Notes: generated by a model not told the origin, from the letters alone. A stretch of DNA of 41,950 nt from Gelidibacter japonicus (GCF_010725055.1 NZ_BJKB01000021.1:24118-66067), one strand, 5' to 3'. Positions 1-10,151 are shown, numbered from the stretch's first letter. Translations and numbers: made by a program.

Positions 1-1
1 C

Positions 2-328
2 GTTCTTTCAAGATGGCAAAATAGTGGAGATAATTCTACCATTCAAGGTTTCGCAACGTACTCAAATGGAGAAGCGGTAAATGCCTTTTACAAAAATTTT
101 ATAAGTACAAATGCATTCAGCGATGCTTCATTCGTGAGGTTGAAAAATGTGTCTTTGACTTACAACATATCTGAAAACTGGACAAAAAATTTCAAATGCA
201 GTATATTTCTTCACGGACAGAACTTATTAACTTTCACAAAATACAAAGGTTTTGATCCTGAAAACCAGTCAACCGCTAATATACCCCCATTAAAGATAAT
301 TACTTTGGGCGCGAAAATAACACTTTAA
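2..328 (+). CDS. SusC/RagA TonB-dependent outer-membrane transporter, C-terminal end (partial)
   Basis: The gene enters from the left edge; the open frame runs from base 2 to TAA at 326-328, leaving about 108 residues. The peptide holds the typical SusC C-terminal block: a WQN-GDN segment, then SDASFVRLKNVSLTYN, then amphipathic barrel strands ending in LGAKITL. SusC proteins form the outer-membrane barrel that imports oligomers using TonB energy, with SusD as lid. The susD gene follows after 12 bp, so the two are surely co-transcribed. The N-terminal plug and any carboxypeptidase-like domain lie outside the window, so the substrate cannot be read here. Confidence 0.93.
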   Translation, partial: VLSRWQNSGDNSTIQGFATYSNGEAVNAFYKNFISTNAFSDASFVRLKNVSLTYNISENWTKNFKCSIFLHGQNLLTFTKYKGFDPENQSTANIPPLKIITLGAKITL

Positions 329-340
329 AAAAATTCAATT

Positions 341-1726
341 ATGGAAACTAAAACTCATTTTTTCAAATCATACAAGTTGATTATACTACTGTATTGCTAT
401 TTTCTTACCATAATATCATGTGAGAAATATGTGGAAGTGGACTTCCCGAACTCACAGCAAACTAGCACTGAAGTATTTGAAGATAATATAACCGCAACGG
501 CTGCTTTAACTAATATATATGCTGAATTACGAGATAATGTACTAATAACAGGGGATGCCCAAGGCTTATCAAATCTTATAGGATTATATGCAGATGAGTT
601 GACTTATTACAGCATTAACATGTTGTTTACAGAGTTCTTTTATACTAATAGCTTAATTTCTACAAATGTGGAGATTTCCACCATTTGGAGTTCCAGTTAT
701 AATTTAATTTATCAATCTAATGCAGTCATTGAGGGAGTCACTGATTCTGAAACAATTAGTCTCGAGGACAAAAATCAGCTTATTGGGGAAGCAAAATTCG
801 TGAGGTCTTTAATTTATTTTTATTTAGTTAATTTATTTGGGGACATACCGTACATTACAACAACTGATTACAATGAAAATATAAATGTCGAAAGGATGTC
901 CTCACAGTTAGTATATAATAATATTATATCTGATCTTGTGGAATCTAAAGAATTATTAGGCACAAATTATATAACGTCGGAAAGAATTAGACCTAATAAA
1001 TTTACTGTTTCATCTCTTTTGTCTCGAGTTTACCTCTATTCTGAAGATTGGGAGAATGCAGAAATGGAATCTTCTTTTGTTATTAATAATGGACCGTATA
1101 ATTTGAATATGGACATTGATGAAGTTTTTAAGAACAACAGTTCAGAAACCATTTGGCAATTATATCCACAAACCCAAGGTGTCCGTACCAAGGAAGCGGG
1201 GACATTTATATTTACAATGGCTCCACCACCAAATGTAGCATTGAGTACAGAACTAATTTCAAGTTTTGAAAACGGGGATAATCGACTTAATTCATGGATA
1301 GGAAATGTTTCTGATGGCACAAATACATTTTATTATGCGTATAAATATAAAATTTCAGAAGCACCGTCAGATGAGTATTCAATAATTTTTCGCCTCGCAG
1401 AACAATATTTAATAAGGGCGGAAGCCAGAATTCGTTTAAATAATATTACAGGTTCCCAAGAAGATATTAACAAAATTAGAAGTCGGGCAAATCTTCCAAA
1501 TACGACAGCTTCTAATGAATCTGATTTAACTGATGTTCTTGTTGCCGAACGGAGGTCAGAGCTATTCACAGAACACGGTCATCGTTTTTTTGATCTTAAA
1601 AGGTGGGATTTGGAAAATGCTGCTTTGGGGTTTAAACCTGGTTGGGATTCTACTGATGTACTTCTACCTATTCCTGAATCAGAAATTCTTTTGAATGAGA
1701 ATTTAACCCAAAATCCAGGATACTAA
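341..1726 (+). CDS. SusD/RagB family nutrient-binding outer-membrane lipoprotein
   Basis: 461 aa. It begins with a lipoprotein signal (hydrophobic stretch, lipobox ending IISC, predicted lipidated Cys27). The central part has the helical SusD fold signature (AKFVRSLIYFYLVNLFGDIPY near residues 150-172). The C-terminal region carries the usual SusD tail (ERRSELFTEHGHRFFDLKRW, then LLPIPESEI and NPGY). SusD forms the lid over the SusC barrel and binds the ligand at the cell surface. Two secreted peptidases follow directly and no glycoside hydrolase is present, which suggests peptides rather than glycans as the substrate; that is inference. Confidence 0.95.
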   Translation: METKTHFFKSYKLIILLYCYFLTIISCEKYVEVDFPNSQQTSTEVFEDNITATAALTNIYAELRDNVLITGDAQGLSNLIGLYADELTYYSINMLFTEFFYTNSLISTNVEISTIWSSSYNLIYQSNAVIEGVTDSETISLEDKNQLIGEAKFVRSLIYFYLVNLFGDIPYITTTDYNENINVERMSSQLVYNNIISDLVESKELLGTNYITSERIRPNKFTVSSLLSRVYLYSEDWENAEMESSFVINNGPYNLNMDIDEVFKNNSSETIWQLYPQTQGVRTKEAGTFIFTMAPPPNVALSTELISSFENGDNRLNSWIGNVSDGTNTFYYAYKYKISEAPSDEYSIIFRLAEQYLIRAEARIRLNNITGSQEDINKIRSRANLPNTTASNESDLTDVLVAERRSELFTEHGHRFFDLKRWDLENAALGFKPGWDSTDVLLPIPESEILLNENLTQNPGY

Positions 1727-1743
1727 TAAATATTTTGATTTCT

Positions 1744-1769
1744 CACCATGTGATTTTAATCATATGGTG
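1744..1769. repeat. Imperfect inverted repeat between susD and the metalloprotease gene
   Basis: CACCATGTGAT and ATCATATGGTG form an 11-bp stem with one mismatch (a possible G-U pair) around TTTA. No T-tract follows, so this is a weak attenuator or mRNA-stability hairpin rather than a clear terminator. SusC/D genes are often more highly expressed than the enzymes behind them, which would fit partial attenuation here. Confidence 0.4.
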
Positions 1770-1795
1770 TGTTCACATTCCATCACATTTTACTT

Positions 1796-4117
1796 ATGAA
1801 AAAAAATAGTTTTTTTTGGTTTCTAGTCATTTCTATGGGCATAAATCAATGGATGTTTTCGAGTATATCATCAATAAAAATACTATCTTATCAAGAGAAC
1901 ACAACTAATGACAGTTTACTTCTTTATAAAGAAAATGACCATCTTTTTCTTGAATTACCTTCAGACTTTTTAGGCAAAGACATGCTGTTTATGAAGCACG
2001 GAAAATATTCCACTGATTATGAAATAGTGCGATGGACAAAATTGGGCAATGATATCCTCTTGGTAAAACCTTTAATAAAATCTCAAGTTGGAAATATCAT
2101 TTTAGAACGACCTAATGAAATTCCTAATACCGATTTAATTATTAAAAAATTTAATAAAATTGATTTTATAGTTGAAAATGGAATTTATAAAATAGAAGTT
2201 TCGTCACTTTTCATGAATACCCCTTCCGGATTACCTGGTAATGATATAGTAATTCAACAGGACTTATCTTTTATAAATGATACTCACAAAATAGATAATG
2301 AACTAATTATAAACACGACAATAACAACGGCTAAAGAGAATGTTCAAAAAACTTCTGATATTGTTTTCAGTTTAGCAGTTTTACCAAACCCTATGAAATC
2401 TCGCTTATTTGACCATAGGATGGGTTTGTTCATGGACACAGGTATTAATAATGATTATTCAGAATCTGGTAATTCCGCAATTCGAAGATGGCGCTTGGAG
2501 AAAAAAGACAAATCTAAAAGGTTTTCAGATCCTACCAATCCAATTGTTTTTTATTTTGATATCGATACACCTGAAAAATGGAAACCATTTATTAAGGCTG
2601 GTATTGAGGAATGGTTGCCAGCTTTTGAGGCTGCGGGATTTAGCAATGCCATACAAGTAAAGGAGCTACCTGATGGGAATAATGATATATACTTAAACTC
2701 GATAAATTATTCAATTATTCGATGGGACAATAGAGAAGGTTACAGAAATTTGCGTGATTTTGGATTAGGAACTGTAAATGAAATCGTTGATTTTAGAACA
2801 GGAGAAATCTTAAAATCAGATATTATTATATCCTCTGATTTAATTTATCAAAATATGATGGATGAATATATTGTAAGATGTGCTCCAGTAGATGATGAAG
2901 CACAAAGTTATCCAATATCAGATGAAAGAATTGGTTGGTTAATTCAGCAGACAATTGCCCATGAAGCTGGTCATGCTTTTGGCATTATGGATGCCAATTA
3001 TGGAGAGTATACATATCCTTTTGATAAAATGAGATCAAAAGACTGGCTTGCAAATATGGGTTTTACTCCTAGCATAATGAATTATACGAGATACAATTAT
3101 GTAGTTCAGCCTGAAGATAGTATTCCTCCATATCTTTTATTTCAAAAAGTGGGGCCAACCGACATATATAATATTAAATATGCATATTCACAATTTAACA
3201 ACATTTGGACACCCAAAGATGAAATACCATATTTAGAAAAAATAATTCGCGAACAAGATGTTGAGCCATGGTACAAATTTAACCGAGGTCGCTTTCCGGT
3301 CGAAGGACCAGACAGTACAGATGAAGTTGTTGATAACAATGATCCAGTGGGTTCAGTTGAATTAGGTTTAAAAAACTTAAATAGAACTTTTAAACTGTTG
3401 CCTAAAATTACAAAATATGAAAAGGATAATAAAGCTTTGGAACGTCTTTATAATTATAGTCTAAAATTATGGCTTAATCAAATGAGGCAGATTGTATCAT
3501 TGATTGGTGGTCAAACTACACAATATAAATCAAGTGAACAGAAAGGATCTCTGTATACCCCGATTCCAATTTCTATACAGCAAAAGGCATTAGAATTTAT
3601 AATAAATGAGGTATTTAACAATCCCAACTTTCTATATCATCCTGAAATTACTAATCGATTTGAATATCAAGGAAATTCAATTGAAATAATTTCTAATCAA
3701 CAAATAACTATACTCTATGATTTGTTATCTGATGATCGTTTGAAAAGAATGGAAGAAATGGAGTTGCAGATGGGAAAGCCTAAAATGGTGGAAACTTTTT
3801 TAGAAAAATTACAGGCAGGGATTTGGAATGAATTGAATTATGATGAAATAAAAATTGATCCATACAAAATGGAATTACAAATGGCTTATTTAGAGCTTTT
3901 CCAAAAAGTCATTGCTAAAAAAGACAAAAAATATATCATTAATTCAATTGCAGACTCATATAATCGTTTTACAGATCATTCCGTAAGTGAAGTATTCTCA
4001 CAGCTTCTCAAACTGGAACTTCTTATCGCAAATTGTATAGAAAAATCTAAAGATGATAAGATTCAAGCGCATCTGAAATTATGCCTCATCAAAATAAACA
4101 GTATTAAAATCCAATAA
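1796..4117 (+). CDS. Secreted zinc-dependent metalloprotease, DUF5117/DUF4953-like, with HExxHxxGxxD motif
   Basis: The ATG at 1796 is preferred over the GTG 27 nt upstream because it starts a signal-peptide-like segment (MKKNSFFWFLVISMG); this gives 773 aa. Family landmarks: a DPTNPIVFYFD...PEKWKPFIKAGIEEW block, the SIIRW strand, the zinc motif HEAGHAFGIMD (His389, Glu390, His393, Asp399), and a Met-turn-like SIMNYTRYNYVVQPED about 35 residues later. Related Bacteroidota proteases usually read HExxHxxGxxHN; here the third ligand position is Asp. The enzyme is probably exported and cleaves peptides or proteins. It lies between susD and an S9 peptidase, all on the same strand, and so belongs to the same uptake locus. 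Confidence 0.88.
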   Translation: MKKNSFFWFLVISMGINQWMFSSISSIKILSYQENTTNDSLLLYKENDHLFLELPSDFLGKDMLFMKHGKYSTDYEIVRWTKLGNDILLVKPLIKSQVGNIILERPNEIPNTDLIIKKFNKIDFIVENGIYKIEVSSLFMNTPSGLPGNDIVIQQDLSFINDTHKIDNELIINTTITTAKENVQKTSDIVFSLAVLPNPMKSRLFDHRMGLFMDTGINNDYSESGNSAIRRWRLEKKDKSKRFSDPTNPIVFYFDIDTPEKWKPFIKAGIEEWLPAFEAAGFSNAIQVKELPDGNNDIYLNSINYSIIRWDNREGYRNLRDFGLGTVNEIVDFRTGEILKSDIIISSDLIYQNMMDEYIVRCAPVDDEAQSYPISDERIGWLIQQTIAHEAGHAFGIMDANYGEYTYPFDKMRSKDWLANMGFTPSIMNYTRYNYVVQPEDSIPPYLLFQKVGPTDIYNIKYAYSQFNNIWTPKDEIPYLEKIIREQDVEPWYKFNRGRFPVEGPDSTDEVVDNNDPVGSVELGLKNLNRTFKLLPKITKYEKDNKALERLYNYSLKLWLNQMRQIVSLIGGQTTQYKSSEQKGSLYTPIPISIQQKALEFIINEVFNNPNFLYHPEITNRFEYQGNSIEIISNQQITILYDLLSDDRLKRMEEMELQMGKPKMVETFLEKLQAGIWNELNYDEIKIDPYKMELQMAYLELFQKVIAKKDKKYIINSIADSYNRFTDHSVSEVFSQLLKLELLIANCIEKSKDDKIQAHLKLCLIKINSIKIQ

Positions 4118-4192
4118 ATATTGCAATTTAGTTTTAATTGTAAATTTTGAGAAATCATCCAAATAGACAGATTTCAATTTAAATCATGAAAA

Positions 4193-6865
4193 ATGAAAGA
4201 AATTAAAAATATTCGTAAAAAGTATCTAAAACTAACAGATATAAAAATATTAATATTTTTATATCCAGCTATACTAATTTGCCAGAATAAGGAAAAAAAA
4301 GATTTAAATCCCATTGATTATTACAAATGGGAAACATTATATACCCCCAAAATATCACCAACTGGTAATTGGGCAACTTATAAATTGGTTGACACAAAAA
4401 CAAATTCCTTGGTTTTACACAATATAAAAACAAATAAGAGATTTGTTTTTCCCGAAGGGAATCGTGATACTTTCTCGCAAAACGGTAAATGGTTCACATG
4501 TATTCAGGGAAGAGATTTAATCGTTTTCAACTTATTAAGTGAAGACAAAAAAATAATAAATGGAGTCCATTCATACAAACTTTCCAATAATTCGTTGAAT
4601 TTAGTGTATTTACAAGGTGAAGAAGGAAACGGTAAGGATCAAAAAGCAATTCTATTAGAACTTAACAATGATAGAGAATATTTTTTCGAAAATGTGGTAG
4701 ATTATGAATTCAATGAAAAAGGAGATATGCTAGCTATCACTTCCCATGATGCCAGTGGAAATAGCATCTATTTGGCGAGATCAACAAATAAATGGTCAAG
4801 CGAAAAATTAATTGAAAAGAGTCCAAATTTATTTAAGAAACTTACATGGTCTGAAAGCAGTGATTCATTGGCGTTTTATGAAGAAATTGAGAATGGTGAC
4901 AATAATATTGTGCATTGGTTTAAGAGCTTGCCCAATATTCTTAATCATTTCATTTTTAATCCTAATATTGAAAATTCTTCATATTCCAAATTTACTGTAG
5001 TAAATACGTTACGGACATTCTTATACATATCTAAAGACAATGAAAGACTTCTTTTGTCTGTTAAGGACAAAAAAACCAATTACTATAGTAATCCATTTAA
5101 TTCCAAAGTTCAAGTATGGAACGCTTCAGATCGATTTAGCTATGCCCAAAATGATACAAGTTTTGACCAAGAAAACCCACCTATTTTGGGCGTTTGGAAC
5201 CCTTCGAAGCAAACATTCAAAAAAATGGGGGATAAGGCAAATTCAGTTTGCTTTTTTGGGGATAATTCCAATTATATTTATTCTCACAGTTTAACATGGG
5301 ATTTGAATCCGGATGCACCTATAAAACCAGAAGTATATGTTTATGATGTAATCTCTGAAAAAAGAGAACGAGTGCTTGCAATGGAGCAACGGTCGGAAAT
5401 TAAATTGTCCCCTTCAGGTAATTTTCTTTGTTATTTTGACCAGAAGGATTGGTGGGTCTACAACACTATAAAAGGAACTAGAATTAATCTGACAGATGGT
5501 CTTTCTGTGAACCTTTTAAATGAAGAGCAATCAAGAGCATTTCCAATGTCTTCTTATGGTAGTCCTGGTTGGTCGGCCGATGAAACAGAGATGCTAATCT
5601 ACGATAAGTACGATATATGGGCAATTACTCCAGACGGAAAGAAAAAAAGAAAACTTACGGATGGAAGAAGTAATAATGTAAGTTACCGTATTTATGATAT
5701 GGTGAATGATTTTTATATTCCTTCAAATCCAGGGGATATATCTGGCCGGGGGCATCGTTCTTATAATCTTGAAAAAGGTATTGTGTTACTAGGTAATAGC
5801 CATAAAGATTTAAGTAATGGATATTTTATTCTAAAAGATAATACCCCTTTAGATACACTGATTTATACAAATAATTATATTTCCGACCTTCGAAAGGCAT
5901 CATCTTCTGAAGTTTATATCTATAAAGAAGAGAATTTTGACAAGCCCCCTAGTTTGAAATCTTTGAATTTGAAAAAAAAGATTACCAATCTATTATACCA
6001 AAGCAATTCACAACATTATGAATACAAATGGGGGAAATCCGAACTAATCAATTATTATACTCAAAACGGTAATGAATTAAAGGGCGCACTTTTTTACCCT
6101 GCTAATTTTAATCCGGAAAAACGTTATCCTGTAATTGTATTTATATATGAAATTATGAGTCCGCACCTTAACAAATATGAAAATCCCTCCTTGCATAGTA
6201 GTGGGGAAATTAATATTTCAAATTTTACAACTCAAGATTACTTTGTATTTTGTCCAGACATTGTATATAAAATGGGTAACCCAGGTATTTCGGCTCTAGA
6301 ATGTGTCACAAGTGGTGTAGAAAAGCTTAAAGAAAGGAAATATATTAATGACAAACGGATTGGATTATATGGCCACTCTTTTGGAGGATATCAAGCATCT
6401 TTTATTTCCACTCAAACCAATATGTTTACAACAGTAGTGACCGATGCTGGCTATCATGATTTGTTAAGCTCCTATCTTTCAATGGCATGGTTATGGAGTG
6501 TTCCACAATCCTTTAGATATGAAAATTTTTCTATGAGATTCAGGGACACTTATTTTAATAAACCTGAACTATATGAGAGGAACTCACCCATCCACAACAT
6601 TACTACACTTGACACACCTATATTAAGCATTACTGGTAATCAGGATACTAATGTCAACTGGGAGCAATCTGTGGAACTATATAATGCTATGCGCATTTTG
6701 AATAAGGAAAATATTATGCTCATTTATCCAAACGAAGGACACGTTTTAATGGCTCCTGAAAACCAAGTTGATTTCAACTACAAGTTATTTGATTGGTTTG
6801 GCTATTATTTGAAGAATAGTCCAAAATCGGAATGGATGAAATCAAACAAAGAAAAAGAATTTTAA
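4193..6865 (+). CDS. Secreted S9 family prolyl-oligopeptidase-type serine peptidase
   Basis: 890 aa. An N-terminal hydrophobic stretch (residues ~17-30, ending ILICQ) looks like a signal peptide. A long beta-propeller-like region follows, and then an alpha/beta-hydrolase domain from about residue 620. The catalytic triad is visible: Ser729 in GHSFGGYQA, Asp818 in TGNQDTNV and His850 in NEGHVL. Members cut short peptides, with the propeller limiting substrate size. It lies 75 bp after the metalloprotease and is followed by a terminator, so it closes the susC-susD-protease-peptidase operon. An ATG at 4186 in another frame stops after six codons and was not used. Confidence 0.92.
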   Translation: MKEIKNIRKKYLKLTDIKILIFLYPAILICQNKEKKDLNPIDYYKWETLYTPKISPTGNWATYKLVDTKTNSLVLHNIKTNKRFVFPEGNRDTFSQNGKWFTCIQGRDLIVFNLLSEDKKIINGVHSYKLSNNSLNLVYLQGEEGNGKDQKAILLELNNDREYFFENVVDYEFNEKGDMLAITSHDASGNSIYLARSTNKWSSEKLIEKSPNLFKKLTWSESSDSLAFYEEIENGDNNIVHWFKSLPNILNHFIFNPNIENSSYSKFTVVNTLRTFLYISKDNERLLLSVKDKKTNYYSNPFNSKVQVWNASDRFSYAQNDTSFDQENPPILGVWNPSKQTFKKMGDKANSVCFFGDNSNYIYSHSLTWDLNPDAPIKPEVYVYDVISEKRERVLAMEQRSEIKLSPSGNFLCYFDQKDWWVYNTIKGTRINLTDGLSVNLLNEEQSRAFPMSSYGSPGWSADETEMLIYDKYDIWAITPDGKKKRKLTDGRSNNVSYRIYDMVNDFYIPSNPGDISGRGHRSYNLEKGIVLLGNSHKDLSNGYFILKDNTPLDTLIYTNNYISDLRKASSSEVYIYKEENFDKPPSLKSLNLKKKITNLLYQSNSQHYEYKWGKSELINYYTQNGNELKGALFYPANFNPEKRYPVIVFIYEIMSPHLNKYENPSLHSSGEINISNFTTQDYFVFCPDIVYKMGNPGISALECVTSGVEKLKERKYINDKRIGLYGHSFGGYQASFISTQTNMFTTVVTDAGYHDLLSSYLSMAWLWSVPQSFRYENFSMRFRDTYFNKPELYERNSPIHNITTLDTPILSITGNQDTNVNWEQSVELYNAMRILNKENIMLIYPNEGHVLMAPENQVDFNYKLFDWFGYYLKNSPKSEWMKSNKEKEF

Positions 6866-6994
6866 AAGTTAGATAAATTTCAAAGAAGATCAATTACGTG
6901 CATAAGTCAACGAAAAATGACGCTAGCAAATTAGAAGTTTTTCATAATCTATTATTTTGAATTAGTCCTTCAAGCCTTATGCTATTAATTGCCA

Positions 6995-7037
6995 AGCACG
7001 AGTATGCTGATGTGCCAAAAGCAGCTCGTGCTTTTTT
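6995..7037 (+). terminator. Rho-independent terminator
   Basis: AGCACGAG and CTCGTGCT form a perfect 8-bp stem around a 22-nt loop, followed directly by TTTTT. It lies about 130 bp after the S9 peptidase and marks the end of the peptide-utilisation operon and the start of the accessory region. Confidence 0.75.
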
Positions 7038-7071
7038 AAATTCTTAAGATATATTCCCAAAATATTTTACG

Positions 7072-7179
7072 ATGTCAACAACACTACAAAAACGCGATGC
7101 AGTGATTATTTTCATACTTATCATGGCTATCGCAATATTTTATGGACTGATAAAACTAATTAATATATGGCAGTTCTGA
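7072..7179 (+). CDS. 35-aa single-pass membrane peptide, possibly the N-terminal part of a split gene
   Basis: ATG to TGA gives 35 aa: a short charged N-terminus (QKRD), then one hydrophobic helix (AVIIFILIMAIAIFYGLI) and KLINIWQF. It overlaps the next reading frame by 13 bp. That frame encodes a domain normally exported, but has no signal or anchor of its own. A single-base slip around 7165-7180 would join the two into one membrane-anchored protein. It may instead be a genuine small protein translationally coupled to the next gene. Confidence 0.4.
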   Translation: MSTTLQKRDAVIIFILIMAIAIFYGLIKLINIWQF

Positions 7180-7628
7180 ACCTTAACCAGATTTGGCTCA
7201 AAATTAAAATCAAGCTCGGAAAACTTAAACGGCAGTCAGATTTCATAGTAAACTGGTTAATAACGTCTAAAAAAATAAATTTCAATACCTATGTTATACA
7301 TATAACCGCGTTTGTTAAATATCCATGGTTTATTCCATCACAGCAGTCTAGCGAAGAAGGGCCATTGCCCACAGTCATTATATTCTCTTCAAATCCAAAT
7401 GTAATAATACAGGGGATGCCAATAGAACAAGGCAATTTAAAAGAGAAATGGTGCTCGTATTTTAATGCGCCAATATGGTATTATAAAACGGCTGTCGATT
7501 TCGTCCAAAGAATTCAACTACCAAATTCAGTGATGAAATTAAAATTGGAAGGGAAAATATTTTATACCACTTGTACCGAAAACAAATGCTTACAATCTGA
7601 AGAATTCCAATTTCAAGTGGAAATTTAA
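7167..7628 (+). CDS. DsbD-N-like (disulfide-corrector type) domain protein, likely relic or second half of a split gene
   Basis: 153 aa. Residues ~28-153 look like the periplasmic N-terminal domain of Bacteroidota DsbD-type proteins: a VNW start, HITAFVKYPWFIPSQQS, EGPLPT, then FVQRIQL, and the terminal YTTCTENKCLQSEEFQF with the paired cysteines Cys136 and Cys141 (CxxxxC). In that family the two cysteines pass electrons from the membrane domain to periplasmic partners. No signal peptide is present, and the usual proline after the second Cys is Gln. With the 35-aa membrane peptide just upstream in another frame, a decayed or frameshifted anchored protein is plausible. Confidence 0.55.
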   Translation: MAVLNLNQIWLKIKIKLGKLKRQSDFIVNWLITSKKINFNTYVIHITAFVKYPWFIPSQQSSEEGPLPTVIIFSSNPNVIIQGMPIEQGNLKEKWCSYFNAPIWYYKTAVDFVQRIQLPNSVMKLKLEGKIFYTTCTENKCLQSEEFQFQVEI

Positions 7629-7777
7629 TAATAAAAAAGCAATGAGATGATTGTCCATCAAATCGAATAAATATCAATCAAAATTCCTCTATCAAGAAGA
7701 ATATAATTAATAGCAAGAAGTTCTTTTGCCCCTAAAAAAGAAAATCCAAACAGAAATATTAATCGAAAAAAAATCTT

Positions 7778-8630
7778 TTGAAACACTATCTTAACCTAAT
7801 AACAGATTTAGAAAACGATCTAACAAATCTCGAAAACCAACAAAAGAACCTTTTAGTTCAGACAGAATTAGCGGTAAAATCCTGCAAACAAACCTTATCC
7901 GAATTACAAAAGTGGGTAGAAAAAAATGGCTTTGATTCCATCAACGAAGAAATGGAGTTTTTCAAGTCTGTCAAACCCAAAGTAGTAGCCAAATTGATTT
8001 ACTACATTGAATACTTTAACATCCAAAGCAAACGTCCCAAAGGCGTTAAGAAAAAACTACAGTTAAAATATCTCAACACCCAAATAATAAAAATGCAAGA
8101 ATACTATAATCTAAATATGGAATTCTATTATTACTATCTCAAAGATGACACGAGCCTGGACAGGCAATATTTTTTTAGGACGAAACAAAAAAGTCCGCCT
8201 AAACATCGAGACCTATCACTTCTTCACCGACCATAAATTTTCTACAAGTCACGACAACACTGTGGCCACAATCATAGCCTATGAACAACTGATATCAAAA
8301 TTACAAGCAGACATTAATACCTTAACACCACAAACTATGGAAGTCACCAGTGCCACCAAGGCATTCCAAAACCACCAAAAACTAAATTGGACCGGTACCA
8401 AAACTGATTTAACAGAGCTTATCTATGCCCTACATTCAAGCGGCGCCATCAACAATGGCAACGTAGACATCAAGGATATTGCATTGTCCCTCCAGGACAC
8501 TTTCAACATCGAGTTGGGCAATTACTACCACAGTTTCACCGAAATCCGCACCCGAAAAATCAATCAAACCAAATTCCTCGACAAGCTAAAAGAATCTCTG
8601 GGCAAATACATCAAATCCCTTGATGATTAA
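7778..8630 (+). pseudogene. rteC: RteC-family regulator, frameshifted at a T7 run
   Basis: Two overlapping frames (7778-8236 and 8145-8630) together make one RteC protein. The first ends with the FYYYYLKDDTSLDRQYFF region; the second continues with LGRNKKVRLNIETYHFF, TDHKFSTSHD, LNWTGTKTDLTELIYALH and the FNIELGNYYHSFTEIRTRK...FLDKLKE tail. Adding one T to the T7 run at 8170-8176 restores an unbroken frame through the RteC signature. The start is a TTG at 7778; an in-frame TAA lies 18 nt before it. RteC proteins regulate excision and transfer of Bacteroides conjugative elements, so this marks mobile-element DNA. True loss of function, sequencing error or slippage cannot be told apart here. 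Confidence 0.85.
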
Positions 8631-8744
8631 CACTTTCAGATATTTCGAAATATGTTACAATTAAAATTCATGATTATAAAATTTATCGTTTTCACTATAT
8701 TTAATTACTTGAACATAACCTAAAAAGCAAGTATAATCTGTAAG

Positions 8745-10151
8745 ATGTCAGAGATTGTTAATGATAGACAAGTATTTTCCTTATTGGAAGTAACTAAAAG
8801 CATTCAAAAAACAATTGCTGATAGATACAAAAGCGCCTTTTGGGTCAAAGCAGAAATGAACAAACTGAATCATTACAGTCAGTCTGGCCATTGCTTTCCG
8901 GAATTGGTAGAAAAGGCAAATGGGAAGGTAATCGCGGAAATTAAATCTACGCTATGGCGCGATGATTACTTGAACATCAATAATAATTTCATTAAAACAC
9001 TAAAAGAGCCTTTAAAAGATGGAATCAAAATTCTTTTTTTGGCAAAGGTAAATTACACGCCAACCTACGGTTTGTCACTTCAAATTCTCGATATCGACCC
9101 AAGCTATACCTTGGGAGATTTGGAAAGGGAAAAGCAAGAAACCATTAAGAAATTAAAGAATGAAAATAGTTTCGATAAAAACAAGAAACTTCGTTTACCC
9201 TTACTGCCACAGAGAATCGCCATCATTTCAGTGGAATCCAGTAAAGGTTATGCCGACTTCTTACGAGTGTTGGACACCAATTCTTGGGACTACAAATTTT
9301 TCCATTACCTATTTCCATCAATCCTTCAAGGTGAAAATGCGGTAAAATCCATGCTGGCCCAATTAAAGCGCATCGAAAAAGTAAAAAGTCATTTCGATGT
9401 TGTGGCGATTATAAGAGGTGGTGGTGGAGATGTAGGCCTTTCCTATTATAACAATTACAGTTTGGCCAAAGCAATTGCAGAATTTCCATTACCTGTAATT
9501 ACCGGGATTGGACATGCCACCAATGAAACAGTCGTCGAAATGATTTCCTCCACAAATGCTATCACTCCAACAAAAATCGCAGAATTTTTATTACAGAAGT
9601 TCCACAATTTTTCAGTTCCCTTGCAAAGAGCTCAAGACAAAATAATCGATAAATCCCGTCGATTATTGCTAGAAGAAAATACAGGATTCAATTCGGAAGT
9701 AAAATTATTCAAATCAGTCACAGAAAACATCTTATTGGAAAATCGCAGCGACATTAAAGGCCTTCAAAATTTAATTGCACAGCAAATAAAGTTCATTTTC
9801 AATAATAGCAAAGAACAATTAAGTCAATTAAAGAAATCCATCATAAGGGAATCATTAAGTTATTCAGCAACCAAAAAACAAGAATTACTCCAGTTCATTC
9901 TGTTTTTGTGAAAAGACAGTTCAATATTTCTTGAAAAAGCACAGGTGGAGCTATTGAATATTGAAAAAAACATCAACAACATGAGTCCACAAAGCGTTTT
10001 AAGAAGAGGCTTTAGTATCACATCCTACAATGGAAGGGCAATTAAAAATGTTGCCAGTTTAAAAGAAGGAGAAACCCTGGAAACAAAATTATTTAAAGGC
10101 ACAATAAAAAGTATTGTAAAATCAACCAATAACAAGTCAGACAATGAATGA
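8745..10151 (+). pseudogene. xseA: Exodeoxyribonuclease VII large subunit, interrupted by an in-frame TGA
   Basis: The frame from ATG 8745 reads 388 aa to TGA at 9909-9911, then resumes in the same frame to TGA 10149-10151. The downstream part (SPQSVLRRGFSIT, NGRAIKN, LKEGETLETKLFKG) is the conserved XseA C-terminus, so one stop codon splits a ~467-aa protein. The N-terminus shows the OB-fold (FWVKAEMNKLNHYSQSGHC). Catalytic-domain landmarks are Asp171, Arg224 in IIRGGGGDV, and His257 in GIGHATN; Asn260 sits where E. coli has the Asp of GHETD. ExoVII degrades single-stranded DNA. Linked to xseB, but lying between rteC and an HTH_17 gene, so probably an accessory copy. Confidence 0.85.
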
